Shown piece by piece: positions 8,437 to 17,064 of a DNA stretch of 64,000 bases. Origin of the DNA: Roseovarius aestuariivivens (GTDB lineage: Bacteria > Pseudomonadota > Alphaproteobacteria > Rhodobacterales > Rhodobacteraceae); assembly GCF_004761875.1 (NCBI RefSeq), contig NZ_SJEY01000010.1, positions 62,001 through 126,000 on the forward strand, given 5' to 3'. A program made the translations under genes and the position numbers. The notes below the pieces were generated by a model. That model saw only the letters and a program-made list of their open reading frames with translations, was not told the DNA's origin and ran no database searches. Position 1 is the first letter of the stretch; each line of letters opens with the position of its first letter.

Positions 8437-9054
8437 ATGCCTAATTTAGCGGGCATGACGCTTGAACTTTATACCGCGCTTTTCGTCTTCGCGCTGGTCA
8501 CCGTGATCACGCCGGGGCCCAACAACCTGATGCTGATGGCGTCGGGCGCGAATTTCGGCTTTCGCCGCACGGTGCCGCATATGCTGGGCATCGGGCTTGG
8601 TTTTCCGACCATGGTTCTGCTGGTCGGCGTGGGTGTGATGCAGCTCTTCGATCTCTGGCCCGTCAGCTACATCCTCCTCAAGATCCTGAGCGTCGCGTAT
8701 CTGCTGTACCTCGCCTGGAAGATCGCCAATGCCGCGCCCCCGAAAGAAGCCAGAACCGAGGGCCGACCGCTGACCTTCCTGCAATCGGCGGCGTTCCAGT
8801 GGGTCAATCCCAAGGCCTGGTCCATGGCGCTGTCGGCGATCACGCTTTATGCCGCCAGCCGGGATCTGGGCGCGGTGATCTGGGTGGCCGGCACCTATGT
8901 GCTGGTGTCCACCGTGTCGGTCACAAGCTGGACCGTGCTGGGCCAACAGATGGGGCGGCTTTTGCGCAGCGAGGCGCGGCTGCGGATCTTCAACCGGGTG
9001 ATGGCGATCCTGCTGGTGGCGACGCTTATTCCCGTGCTACTGCCCGGATCATGA
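8437..9054 (+). CDS. LysE family amino-acid exporter
   Basis: A 205-residue inner-membrane protein with about six helices. The N-terminal 'VITPGPNNLMLMASG' is the hallmark of the LysE/RhtB exporter superfamily, and 'FQWVNPKAW' is the second conserved motif in the middle. It should export an amino acid or related small molecule; the substrate is unknown. The first ATG is 8437, but ATG 8455 (MTLELYTALF) matches the usual family start equally well and neither has a strong ribosome site. The stop overlaps the next start by ATGA. Confidence 0.85.
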   Translation: MPNLAGMTLELYTALFVFALVTVITPGPNNLMLMASGANFGFRRTVPHMLGIGLGFPTMVLLVGVGVMQLFDLWPVSYILLKILSVAYLLYLAWKIANAAPPKEARTEGRPLTFLQSAAFQWVNPKAWSMALSAITLYAASRDLGAVIWVAGTYVLVSTVSVTSWTVLGQQMGRLLRSEARLRIFNRVMAILLVATLIPVLLPGS

Positions 9055-9671
9055 CGCTGATCCTGCTGCATACCGCCGAGGTGCATCGCGCCACTTTTGA
9101 CGCGCTGCGCGACCGGATCGCGCCCGGGACAGGGCTGCGCCACGTGGTGCGGCCCGGCTGGCTTGCGCGGGCGCAGAAGGACGATCCGACGCTGGAGGCG
9201 GATCTTGCCGGGGCGATCGGGCGCGCCACGGGGCCGGTGATCTGCACCTGCACGACCCTTGGCCCGATGGCCGAGATGCTGGGCGCGATCCGGGTCGACT
9301 GGCCCATGATGCAGGCCGCCGCCGCGCTTCAAGGCCCGGTGATGCTGGCCTTTTGTCTGGAAAGCGCCGCCGCGCCGAGCGTGGCGCTTCTGGACCGGGC
9401 GCTGGAGGCGGCGGGCACGCCCCAAAAGGTATTGCCGCTGCCGCTGGTGCCCTACTGGCCGCTGTTCGAAGCCGGGGAGCTTGACGCCTTTGCCGCCGTG
9501 ATCGCGGGGGAAATCCGGCAGGCCGTCGCCGCGCATCCCGAGACGGCGGGCGTGATCCTGGCGCAGGTGTCGATGGCGGGGGCCGCGCCCCTGCTGGCGG
9601 ATCTGGGCGTGCCGGTGCTGAGTTCGCCCGAGCTGGCGCTGCGCGCGGGGCTTGCGGCACAAGCCAGTTGA
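9051..9671 (+). CDS. uncharacterised protein, possibly Asp/Glu racemase-like
   Basis: A 206-residue soluble protein coupled to the LysE exporter through a 4-nt overlap. It has alternating strands and helices, with a cysteine motif 'VICTCTTLGPMAEML' near residue 65-80 reminiscent of the first catalytic Cys of Asp/Glu/hydantoin racemases. The region where the second catalytic Cys would be expected reads 'GVILAQVSMAGAAPLL', without Cys. The fold assignment is tentative and I cannot name a substrate. The pairing suggests metabolism of something the exporter moves. Confidence 0.6.
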   Translation: MTLILLHTAEVHRATFDALRDRIAPGTGLRHVVRPGWLARAQKDDPTLEADLAGAIGRATGPVICTCTTLGPMAEMLGAIRVDWPMMQAAAALQGPVMLAFCLESAAAPSVALLDRALEAAGTPQKVLPLPLVPYWPLFEAGELDAFAAVIAGEIRQAVAAHPETAGVILAQVSMAGAAPLLADLGVPVLSSPELALRAGLAAQAS

Positions 9672-9720
9672 TCCCCCCGCGCCATTCCATATATGCCCTT
9701 GACCAAAGGAGAGCCCGGGC

Positions 9721-10683
9721 ATGACCAATTACCTCGACTTTGAAAAGCCGCTGGCCGAGATCGAAGGCAAGGCCGAAGAACTGCGCGCGATGGCGCGGTC
9801 GGGCGAGGGCATGGACGTGGAGGCCGAGGCCGGCGGGCTGGACCGCAAGGCCGCTGACATGCTGCGCGATCTCTACAAGAACCTCACGCCGTGGCGCAAA
9901 TGCCAGGTGGCGCGCCACCCCGAGCGGCCGCATTGCCAGCATTACATTGAGACGCTGTTCACCGAGTACACGCCCCTGGCGGGAGATCGGAATTTCGCAG
10001 ATGACCAGGCCGTGATGGGCGGGCTGGCGCGGTTCAACGATGTGCCGGTGATGGTGATCGGCCACGAAAAGGGGCACGACACCAAAAGCCGGATCGAGCG
10101 CAATTTCGGCATGGCCCGGCCCGAGGGTTATCGCAAAGCCATCCGCCTGATGGATCTGGCGCACCGTTTCGGCCTGCCGGTCATTACGCTGGTCGACACG
10201 CCCGGCGCCTATCCCGGCAAGGGCGCCGAAGAGCGCGGCCAGTCCGAGGCCATCGCGCGCTCGACCGAGATGTGCCTGCGTCTGGGCGTGCCGCTTGTGT
10301 CGGTCATCATCGGCGAAGGCGGATCGGGCGGGGCGGTGGCCTTTGCCTCGGCCAACCGCGTGGCGATGCTGGAGCATTCGGTCTATTCGGTGATTTCGCC
10401 CGAGGGCTGCGCGTCGATCCTGTGGAAGGATTCCGAGAAGATGCGAGAGGCCGCCGAGGCGTTGCGCCTGACGGCGCAGGACCTCATCAAGCTGGGCGTG
10501 GCCGACCGGGTTATCCCCGAGCCGCTGGGCGGGGCGCATCGCGACCCAAAGGCGGCCATCGGGGCGGTCGGGAAGGCGATCCAGGCGATGCTGGACGAGC
10601 TGAAAGGCAAGACCCCCGAGGACCTGATCCGCGACCGGCGCGAGAAATTCCTGCAGATGGGCGCCAAGGGCCTCGCGGCCTAA
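9721..10683 (+). CDS. accA: acetyl-CoA carboxylase carboxyltransferase subunit alpha
   Basis: A 320-residue crotonase-fold protein, normal length for AccA. With AccD it transfers the carboxyl group from carboxybiotin to acetyl-CoA to make malonyl-CoA for fatty-acid synthesis in the cytoplasm. Diagnostic stretches are '[12 protein letters not shown]' at the N-terminus, '[17 protein letters not shown]' in the middle, and '[10 protein letters not shown]' forming the oxyanion region. ATG 9721 follows AAAGGAGAG. Its stop overlaps the end of the convergent DUF4149 gene by 4 nt. Confidence 0.96.
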   Translation: MTNYLDFEKPLAEIEGKAEELRAMARSGEGMDVEAEAGGLDRKAADMLRDLYKNLTPWRKCQVARHPERPHCQHYIETLFTEYTPLAGDRNFADDQAVMGGLARFNDVPVMVIGHEKGHDTKSRIERNFGMARPEGYRKAIRLMDLAHRFGLPVITLVDTPGAYPGKGAEERGQSEAIARSTEMCLRLGVPLVSVIIGEGGSGGAVAFASANRVAMLEHSVYSVISPEGCASILWKDSEKMREAAEALRLTAQDLIKLGVADRVIPEPLGGAHRDPKAAIGAVGKAIQAMLDELKGKTPEDLIRDRREKFLQMGAKGLAA

Positions 10684-11072
10684 CCGGCCAGACGCAGCAG
10701 GATCCAGCCTGCGCCGGCGATATGCGCCAGCGTGATCCCCACAGACAGCCCGTGCAAACGCTTGAACCGGCGGGTGTTGCCCGCATCGGTGGCGGCGTTG
10801 ATCGCGGGCATCAGGACCTGCCGCGCGAAAACGGTGCTGAGTGCTATGGCCGTCATTACCGCCGCCGAAACCGGATCGAGCGGGAGCGTCAGCGCACCGG
10901 CCAGCACCGCGCAGCCGAAGACGAAGAGGTAGAAATGCGGAAATGCCCGGCGCAGAAGCGGCCCGGCGGTGTCGGCGGGCAGCGCGGTGAAGAGAAACGC
11001 GGCGAAGCCGAAGGCATAAAGCACCATGCCGCCGAAAAGCAGCGCGGTGAGCAGAAGTGCGATTTCGGTCAT
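10680..11072 (-). CDS. DUF4149-like membrane protein
   Basis: A 130-residue protein with four predicted helices (about 4-28, 48-66, 70-85 and 108-127). The pattern of a small four-helix protein with '[10 protein letters not shown]' resembles the DUF4149 family, which has no known biochemical role. Its start overlaps the stop of the UbiG-like gene by 4 nt, making it the last member of a three-gene minus-strand operon. It ends tail to tail with accA. Confidence 0.65.
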   Translation of the reverse strand: MTEIALLLTALLFGGMVLYAFGFAAFLFTALPADTAGPLLRRAFPHFYLFVFGCAVLAGALTLPLDPVSAAVMTAIALSTVFARQVLMPAINAATDAGNTRRFKRLHGLSVGITLAHIAGAGWILLRLAG

Positions 11073-11785
11073 GTCGCCCCCGGTTTGTCGGCGCGTCCGA
11101 TATAGATCACGGTCTTCATTGGCAGCGTGCCGAAGGTAAAATCGAGCCGCCGGTTGATCCCACGCGGCCCGAGACCGGTCATCGGCCCGGGGATGAGACC
11201 GGCGCGGGTCATCGCCTCGGACAGTTCAGCGGGTTTGATGAACATCGCCGGATCATGCGTGCCTTTGGGCAGAAGCCCGAGGATGTCCTCGGCCACGGTG
11301 ATCGTCGCTAGCCGCGCGATGGGGTTGCGGTTGATCGTGTCGAAAAGGAAAAGCCCGCCGGGCTTCAGCACGCGCATCACCTCGCGCAGGACCTGATCGA
11401 GATCCGACACGTGTTCGAGGACATCGACGCAGACCACCGTGTCGAACGCGGCATCGCGATAGGGCAGGTCCTCTCCGACGCCGGTGTCATAGCGGATCTC
11501 GTGCCCCTCCTCTCGCGCGTGGGCGCGGGCGGCGTCGATGGCGCCCGCGGCGGGGTCGATCCCGGTCATCTCTGCGCCGCGCTCCGCGATGGCCTCGGCC
11601 ATGAAGCCGCCGGCGCAGCCCAGATCGAGCACCGATTTGCCGGCCCAGTCGATCTGTCGGTCGAAGAACGACAGCCGCGCGGGCACCAGATTTTTCAGCG
11701 TCCGGACCCAGCGGATATCGTCGGACCACCAGTGGGCGGCGACATCGTCGTAGATCTCTTGCTTGTTGCGGTTGGGGTCTCTCAT
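11069..11785 (-). CDS. UbiG-like SAM-dependent O-methyltransferase
   Basis: A 238-residue class-I methyltransferase. The SAM-binding motif I is 'VLDLGCAGGFMAEAIAERGA', post-I is 'MTGIDP', and motif II is 'VCVDVLEHV'. The later block 'INRNPIARL' followed by 'LLPKGTHDPAMFIKPAEL' is specific to the UbiG (ubiquinone O-methyltransferase) family. The N-terminus differs from canonical UbiG, so this may be a paralogue with another lipid or quinone substrate. ATG 11785 overlaps the upstream membrane methyltransferase gene by ATGA and gives the complete domain; the frame upstream is antisense-like sequence of that gene. Confidence 0.78.
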   Translation of the reverse strand: MRDPNRNKQEIYDDVAAHWWSDDIRWVRTLKNLVPARLSFFDRQIDWAGKSVLDLGCAGGFMAEAIAERGAEMTGIDPAAGAIDAARAHAREEGHEIRYDTGVGEDLPYRDAAFDTVVCVDVLEHVSDLDQVLREVMRVLKPGGLFLFDTINRNPIARLATITVAEDILGLLPKGTHDPAMFIKPAELSEAMTRAGLIPGPMTGLGPRGINRRLDFTFGTLPMKTVIYIGRADKPGAT

Positions 11786-12597
11786 TCGCGCCACCTCTGG
11801 CCGGGTTTCGGGATCATGTAGGGCACCTGCGCGCGATACCGTTTGAACCGCTCTCCGAACATGCCCGAGAACCGCTTTTCCTTGAGCCGGGGCGCGGCCA
11901 CGCAATAAGCGGTGTAGCTTATCGCGAGGAAAAGCTGATCGGGGGTCCAGACCGGCACCGTCCAGAGCGTGAGCGCGAAGGACACGTAGATGGGCTGCCG
12001 GATATGGCGGAAAAGCCCGGTCGTGGGCATGTCGGGGAAGCGCGGTTTGATCTTCTGGATGAGCGACATCCACCCAAGCGCGCCGGACTGAAGCTCTGCG
12101 CCCGCATCATAGCTCGCCTTGATCAGCAGGAGCCATGAGCCGGCATAGGCGGCGCAAATGATCCAGAAGACAGCGCCCTCGGCCCGCCACCAGACGATGC
12201 CCGACGGCGTCCAGAGCGTGAAGAGCGCCAGAAGCTGCAGCGAGGCGATGATGGCAAAGCTGGTGGTGGCCAGCGTCTTGCCGTAGCGGGCCGGCCCCAG
12301 CTTGTTGAGAGCCGCCATGCCGCGTTTCGTCAGTAAAAGCGAATGGGCCAGCGGAAACTGCGCAATGAGCGCAGCATTGGCCAGCCATGCCCAAGGCTTC
12401 GGCACGGTGCCGAAGCTTTCGCTCATCCCGAAGAACATGGCGACGATCATGGCGATCACGCCGGCGGCGAAGGTCAGGTGACAGACCACGCCATAAAGAA
12501 GCGCGACGGCGATCCGCCCGCGTCCGGGCGGCGGGTGGAAGATGCCGGTGAAAAGCTGCCAGAAACGCTGCAGCGGGGTAAGGACACGCTCGGTCAT
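11782..12597 (-). CDS. NnrU/ICMT-type membrane methyltransferase-like protein
   Basis: A 271-residue polytopic protein with about six helices. The C-terminal block 'RHIRQPIYVSFALTLWTVPVWT' then 'FGERFKRYRAQVP' resembles the SAM-binding end of the isoprenylcysteine methyltransferase/phospholipid methyltransferase superfamily, in particular the NnrU- and MddA-like branch (MddA makes dimethyl sulfide from methanethiol). Which reaction it catalyses is not determinable here. It is the first gene of an overlapping operon with the UbiG-like methyltransferase and the DUF4149 protein. Confidence 0.7.
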   Translation of the reverse strand: MTERVLTPLQRFWQLFTGIFHPPPGRGRIAVALLYGVVCHLTFAAGVIAMIVAMFFGMSESFGTVPKPWAWLANAALIAQFPLAHSLLLTKRGMAALNKLGPARYGKTLATTSFAIIASLQLLALFTLWTPSGIVWWRAEGAVFWIICAAYAGSWLLLIKASYDAGAELQSGALGWMSLIQKIKPRFPDMPTTGLFRHIRQPIYVSFALTLWTVPVWTPDQLFLAISYTAYCVAAPRLKEKRFSGMFGERFKRYRAQVPYMIPKPGQRWRE

Positions 12598-12669
12598 GAA
12601 CGTGGCAATTAGGCCGGGCGCGGGCCGCTTCTAGGGCGGCCGACAATCGGTCGCGGTCTATGCCTTGGC

Positions 12670-13839
12670 TCAGCGCGCGGTGCGGCGCAAAGCGATCAGG
12701 GTAAGGGCCGGGCCGATAAGCTCGAACGCGACGGTGGTGCCGACGGTCACGGTCAGGATCAGGCCGCCCAGCTCGGGAAAGTCGCGCGCCGCGACCAGCG
12801 CCATGCCCACCGCGACGCCCGCCTGCGGCAAGAGCGCCACCCCGTACCAGCGGCGTTCCCGGCGGGAGGTGCGCGCCAGCGAGGCGCCGAACCAGCCGCC
12901 CAGTACGCGCCCGGCCAGACGGGCCGCGATATAGCCCGCGCCGATCAGCCCGGCCTGACGCAGCTGATCAAGCTCCAGCGACGCGCCGGCAAGAATGAAA
13001 AAGAGCAGCATGAAGGGCCACTGGATATGCTCGATCTCGTGGAAGGCGCGGTCGTGATGGCGCGCGACATTGGCCACCACCGCGCCCGCCGTCATGCCCG
13101 CCAGCAGGAACGACACCCCGGCCCAGATGGCGATCCCGGCGGTCAGGAACGTGACCCCCAGCGCCTCGACCAGAAGCGGCTCGCCTTCCTGCACCCGACC
13201 GGTCAGGATCGCCGCGGGCCAGCCGATCGCCAGGCCTAGCGCCAGCGCGCCGCCGATTTCCCATGCCGCGCGGGCGAGCTGGTTCGTGCCGGTCGTGCCG
13301 GTCAGCGCCAGCGCGAGGACCGCCGCCAGTGAAAAGGCGATCAGCCCCCAGGCGTCGTCGATGGCCACGATGCCGCGCAGCCGGTCGACAAAGGGACCCT
13401 CGGCGCCGGATTGGCGGATAGCGTCCTGCGTGGCGGCCGGATCGGTCGCCGTGGCGATGGCCCCCAGCAGAAGTGCGGCCTGCACCGGCAATCCCAGAAG
13501 CCACAGGCCCCCGGTGACCACCAGCGCGCAGACCACCACCATGGATAGCGAGATGAGCAGGATCGCCCGCCCGTGCCGCGCCAGCGTGTCGCGGGTGAGA
13601 GAACTGCCCAAGAGAAACGCCACCATCGTAAGGGCCGTGACCGACAGGAAATCATAAAGCGCCTGCGCCTCGGGCGGGACGAGGTTCAGGCCGGGTCGCC
13701 CGACGATCAGCCCGCAGGCCAGCAGCAGCGTCACCCGGGGCAGGCGGGTGCGCCGCCCGATCCAGTCAGCGGCAAGACCGGCCAGGAACAGAAGACCAAG
13801 GGCGATCAGAAGCGTGGCGATCTGCGCTTGTTCGGGCAT
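12670..13839 (-). CDS. CPA2-type cation:proton antiporter
   Basis: A 389-residue integral membrane protein with about 12 helices. It carries the two antiporter core motifs: 'ATATDPAAT' (Asp133) and 'AIDDAWG' (Asp161-Asp162), which bind the ion and proton. It would exchange Na+ or K+ for H+ across the inner membrane and help pH or salt homeostasis, consistent with a marine lifestyle. No RCK/TrkA-type regulatory domain is attached. A GntR regulator gene on the same strand starts just upstream, 9 bp separating the two. Confidence 0.87.
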   Translation of the reverse strand: MPEQAQIATLLIALGLLFLAGLAADWIGRRTRLPRVTLLLACGLIVGRPGLNLVPPEAQALYDFLSVTALTMVAFLLGSSLTRDTLARHGRAILLISLSMVVVCALVVTGGLWLLGLPVQAALLLGAIATATDPAATQDAIRQSGAEGPFVDRLRGIVAIDDAWGLIAFSLAAVLALALTGTTGTNQLARAAWEIGGALALGLAIGWPAAILTGRVQEGEPLLVEALGVTFLTAGIAIWAGVSFLLAGMTAGAVVANVARHHDRAFHEIEHIQWPFMLLFFILAGASLELDQLRQAGLIGAGYIAARLAGRVLGGWFGASLARTSRRERRWYGVALLPQAGVAVGMALVAARDFPELGGLILTVTVGTTVAFELIGPALTLIALRRTAR

Positions 13840-13848
13840 GGGGTCGAC

Positions 13849-14520
13849 CTAGCCCAGCAGCATCTTGAGGCCTTGCGTCACGTCCGACCGCACCGCGAGC
13901 CTCAGGCCCGGCTCGTCGCCGGCCTTGAGGGCGGCGATGATGAGCCGGTGATAGCGTGGCGGCTCTTTCTGGCGGAGCCGGCCGTAAAGCGCGCGCATCG
14001 TGGGCCCGAGTTGCAGCCAGACGGTTTCGGCCATGGCCAGCATCGCGGGCGCCTGCGCGCGCAGGTAAAGCGTGCGGTGGAATTCCAGGTTGGCCCGGAT
14101 ATAGCCGACCGCATCCTGATGGGCGATCTGGTCGGCGACACGGGCATTGATGAGGTGCAGCCGGTCGATCAGCGCGATGTGCGCGCGCGGCAGGGCGCGG
14201 CTGGCCAGCTCCACCTCGATCAGCGCGCGCAGCGCGGCCAGTTCCTCGATCCGTTCGCTGCCAAGCTCCGGCGCGGTGACCCGGCCCGAGCTTGAAACGC
14301 TGAGCGCGCCCTCGGCCGACAGGCGGCGCACCGCCTCGCGCGCGGGCGTCATCGAGACGCCGTATTCGGCGCCGATGCCGCGCAGGGTCAGTGGCTGACC
14401 GGGGCTGAGTTCGCCATGCATGATACGGCCGCGCAGCCCGCGATAGACGCGGTCATGCGCCGAGCTTGCCGGGGCGGCGGCTGCGGGCGTGACGGGATCG
14501 GGGCGGGGCGGGACGTTCAT
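13849..14520 (-). CDS. GntR family regulator (FadR/FCD type)
   Basis: A 223-residue transcription factor. Residues about 22-88 form the winged helix ('LRGRIMHGELSPGQPLTLRG', then 'VSMTPAREAVRRLSAEG'), and residues about 95-220 are an all-helical FCD ligand domain with metal-type positions such as 'NLEFHRTLY'. It probably represses a catabolic or transport operon in the absence of a small acid ligand. The nearest candidate target is the antiporter gene 9 bp downstream, but FCD regulators usually control acid catabolism. Confidence 0.85.
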   Translation of the reverse strand: MNVPPRPDPVTPAAAAPASSAHDRVYRGLRGRIMHGELSPGQPLTLRGIGAEYGVSMTPAREAVRRLSAEGALSVSSSGRVTAPELGSERIEELAALRALIEVELASRALPRAHIALIDRLHLINARVADQIAHQDAVGYIRANLEFHRTLYLRAQAPAMLAMAETVWLQLGPTMRALYGRLRQKEPPRYHRLIIAALKAGDEPGLRLAVRSDVTQGLKMLLG

Positions 14521-14551
14521 GTGCCATTTGTGATCACAGATGGCAGGCGCG

Positions 14552-15244
14552 TCAATCTTTGAAACGGTAGCGATGCAGGGCGCCGCCCTGCGCGCGCAGC
14601 CATGCCCGGGGCGCGTTATAGCCCGGCATGAGCCGCGCCACGGTGTCCCAGAAGGCGCGGGAATGGTTCATTTCGGCCAGATGCGCCACCTCGTGCGCGG
14701 CCACGTAATCGAGCACCTCGGGCGGCGCCATCACCAGCCGCCAAGAATACATCAGCCCGCCGTCCTGCGTACAGGACCCCCAGCGCGAGCGGGTGTCGCG
14801 CAGCGTGATCCGCGAATAGGGCCGGCCCAGCGCGGCGGCGTAACGGTCCGATGCCTTTGCCAGCCGGTCACGCGCCGTCGCCTTGAGCCAGGCCTGCACA
14901 CGCCGCGCCGCCGTCGCGGCCTCGCCCGGCACGTAGAGCAAGCCGTCCTCCAGCCGCACGCGCCGCCCCGCGCCGGGCTGCAGCGTGACCGTCTCGCCCG
15001 CGACGGGGATCCGGGCGCCCAGCCCTACGACGACGGTTTCGGGCTGGCGCGCAAGCTGGCTGCGCAGCCAGCCGGCCTTGGATTGCGCGAAAGCCAGCGC
15101 CTCGCGCTCGGCCACGCCGCGCGGCAGAGTCAGCGTGACCTTGCCGTCCACTCCCGAGACGCGCAGCGAAATTTGCCTGGCCCGGCCCGAGCGGCGCAAC
15201 TCGACCGGCACAGGGGGGTTGCCGGGCAGAAGGTGATGGCCCAT
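14552..15244 (-). CDS. YgjP-like M48-type metallohydrolase
   Basis: A 230-residue protein of the YgjP/DUF45 family. The zinc site is HEVAH at residues 184-188 with a third histidine at 194 ('EMNHSRAFW'), and 'RSRWGSC' at 153-158 is the second diagnostic motif. It is presumed to be a cytoplasmic zinc metallopeptidase; its substrates are not known. The frame extends 30 codons upstream, but ATG 15244 gives the normal family start. The gene stands alone, upstream of and divergent from the FYDLN protein gene. Confidence 0.82.
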   Translation of the reverse strand: MGHHLLPGNPPVPVELRRSGRARQISLRVSGVDGKVTLTLPRGVAEREALAFAQSKAGWLRSQLARQPETVVVGLGARIPVAGETVTLQPGAGRRVRLEDGLLYVPGEAATAARRVQAWLKATARDRLAKASDRYAAALGRPYSRITLRDTRSRWGSCTQDGGLMYSWRLVMAPPEVLDYVAAHEVAHLAEMNHSRAFWDTVARLMPGYNAPRAWLRAQGGALHRYRFKD

Positions 15245-15362
15245 ATGACGTCGCACTCCGTGATCTTCGCCGCCCGTCGCTAAAGGCTTTGACAGCTTAC
15301 CCGACTTATGGCAGGTGGCGCGGATCGTCCGCAAGACATGTCAGATGCCAGAGGGAACCATC

Positions 15363-15689
15363 ATGCCCAAGGAAGAATGGGGCGTTAAGCGCTTGTGCCC
15401 GACCACCGGGAAACGCTTCTACGACCTGAACAAGAACCCGATCGTCAGCCCCTATACCGGCGAGGTGGTCGAGCTGAACACCGGCAAGAGCCGCTCCATC
15501 ACCGCCGATGCCGAGGATGCCGAGACCAAGAAGATGAAGGCCAAGGATGCCGAGACGGACACCGTGGCCGACGATGATGACGTGGATGTCGATGTCGACC
15601 TGGACGACGATGTTCTGGACGATGACGACGAGGACAACGTGTCGCTCGACGAGATCGCGGACGTGGCCAAGGACGACGACGACAACTGA
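15363..15689 (+). CDS. TIGR02300 family (FYDLN acid domain) protein
   Basis: A 108-residue protein typical of Alphaproteobacteria. The N-terminal third has 'KRLCPTTGKRFYDLN' with FYDLN at residues 19-23 and a single cysteine at 12; the C-terminal two thirds is extremely acidic, largely Asp with Val and Leu. The function is unknown; the acidic tail suggests a nucleic-acid mimic or a ribosome or zinc-handling role, but that is guesswork. ATG 15363 follows GAGGGAACC. A tRNA-Ala gene lies 99 bp downstream. Confidence 0.88.
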   Translation: MPKEEWGVKRLCPTTGKRFYDLNKNPIVSPYTGEVVELNTGKSRSITADAEDAETKKMKAKDAETDTVADDDDVDVDVDLDDDVLDDDDEDNVSLDEIADVAKDDDDN

Positions 15690-15787
15690 TCCGCGAGGGT
15701 CGGAAACGGGCGGGATTTTTCCCTTGATCCCGCCTGCCGCTTTCCGTAGATAGCGGCGCACGATGGGCCCGGCGGGGCCCGTGGCAC

Positions 15788-15863
<76 letters not shown>

Positions 15864-16234
15864 ACTTCCGACAAGTCAATCGATGGCACAGTCGCCCCGT
15901 TGCGCTGCGCAATGCCGTGTTTCCGTTGCTTGCAAACCTGTGTCGTTGCTGTTCACAGCCGTCCCGCGGGATCCGGACCGGGCAAGGATCCGTTCTGCAA
16001 GGCGGGCCAGCCTCGTTGTGTCGATGACGTTCGCATCCGCCGGACAGCGTCGCTGGGCCTGCTTCCCCCAAGGTTGAAGCGGGCTCTCGACCCCCGTGGC
16101 AGAATGGTCCCTGTCGGGCCGTCCGGTCACAGAAGGCTTTACAGACGGGGAAGATCGAAAACATACTTTTCACGGCCCAGTCGCCCTGGACGTGCAACCC
16201 GCGTGGCCGGACCGGACGTTTCGAACCCGAGCGT
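15864..16234. other. gene-poor region between tRNA-Ala and TetR gene
   Basis: This 371-bp stretch lies directly 3' of tRNA-Ala. I see no open frame with credible coding character on either strand, no RNA gene, no tRNA-end repeat and no integrase. It looks like ordinary spacer, possibly a remnant of old insertions at the tRNA end. Confidence 0.5.
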
Positions 16235-16801
16235 ATGTTGATTACAGGACCCGACACATCCTCCGACAAGAAAGCCGCGATCCTGAGCGCCACGACCAAG
16301 TTGCTCATCTCGGACGGGCTGAACGCGCTCTCGTTCGAGGCCGTTGCGGCAAAGGCCGGCCTATCGCGCCAGCTTGTGCGTTACTATTACCCCAGCCTCG
16401 ACGCCCTGATGATCGCGGTCTGCGACCACCTGGGCGCGGCCTATCGCGATCTCCTGATCGCGGGGATCGTCGATTTGAAGCAGGTCGAGCGCCTGCCGTT
16501 TTTCCTCGATTTCTTCTTCGATCTCGCCGACGGCCACAAGATGCCCGACAACCTCGAGGCCTATGACGCCTTTCTCGCCTATTCCGTCACGTCCGAGGCG
16601 TTCCGCGAGCGGCTTTGCTCGACCTACAAGACGCTGGGCGATGTGATGGTGCACGAACTGAAAATCGCCTATCCCGACCTGCCGGGCGCCGCCTGCAAGG
16701 AGCTGTCCTGTCTTTTTGTGCCGCGGCCGGCGTCCTCGCTGCTGTTGCGGACCGTTGCCGGCAGTCTTTTGGGGGCGAGGCGTGTGTTCCGTCGCGGGTG
16801 A
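16235..16801 (+). CDS. TetR/AcrR family regulator, C-terminus doubtful
   Basis: A 188-residue frame. Residues about 12-58 form a good TetR helix-turn-helix ('LSFEAVAAKAGLSRQLVRYY'), and residues up to about 160 are helical as expected of the ligand domain ('LPFFLDFFFDLADGH', 'AYDAFLAYSVTSEAFRERL'). The last 30 residues become basic and Ser/Leu-rich and do not look like a TetR end. A frameshift or deletion near 16715 is possible, though neither other frame restores an obvious TetR tail. Target genes are not evident; the neighbours are tRNAs. Confidence 0.65.
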   Translation: MLITGPDTSSDKKAAILSATTKLLISDGLNALSFEAVAAKAGLSRQLVRYYYPSLDALMIAVCDHLGAAYRDLLIAGIVDLKQVERLPFFLDFFFDLADGHKMPDNLEAYDAFLAYSVTSEAFRERLCSTYKTLGDVMVHELKIAYPDLPGAACKELSCLFVPRPASSLLLRTVAGSLLGARRVFRRG

Positions 16802-16863
16802 GTGGTGACGGGGTGGCGAGGGCCATGGGGGACGTCACCGCGTTCCCCATCGGGCCCTGAAGG

Positions 16864-16890
16864 ATGCGCCGGCCCCCTCCGCCGGCGCAT
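16864..16890. other. GC-rich inverted repeat
   Basis: A 9-bp perfect stem (ATGCGCCGG/CCGGCGCAT) around a 9-nt C-rich loop, lying 3' of both the TetR gene and the oppositely oriented tRNA-Arg. No U-tract follows on either strand, so a terminator role is uncertain. Confidence 0.35.
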
Positions 16891-16945
16891 ACCCAATCCG
16901 ACCGCGCATGTGTGATGCCCTGCCCGGTCGGCATGATTTTCAGGC

Positions 16946-17022
16946 TGGCGACCCCGGCAGGATTCGAACCTGCAACCTGCCCCTTAGGAGGGGGCTGCTC
17001 TATCCAGTTGAGCCACGGGGCC
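16946..17022 (-). tRNA. tRNA-Arg (anticodon CCT)
   Basis: A 77-nt cloverleaf on the minus strand with encoded CCA. Acceptor arms are GGCCCCG and CGGGGTC, the anticodon stem is GCCCC/GGGGC with loop CTCCTAA giving anticodon CCT, and the T loop is TTCGAAT. It decodes AGG codons. Confidence 0.95.
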
Positions 17023-17064
17023 GCGTGGGGCGGTGATAGCCGTCCCGGTCGCGCATGTCACGCC

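Noticed and set aside
11069-11785. Canonical ubiG assignment
   Set aside because: The N-terminus lacks the typical UbiG start and the neighbourhood is not ubiquinone-related, so I keep it as UbiG-like.
15864-16945. Integrated genomic island at the tRNA genes
   Set aside because: No integrase, direct repeat of the tRNA end, or composition shift could be seen.
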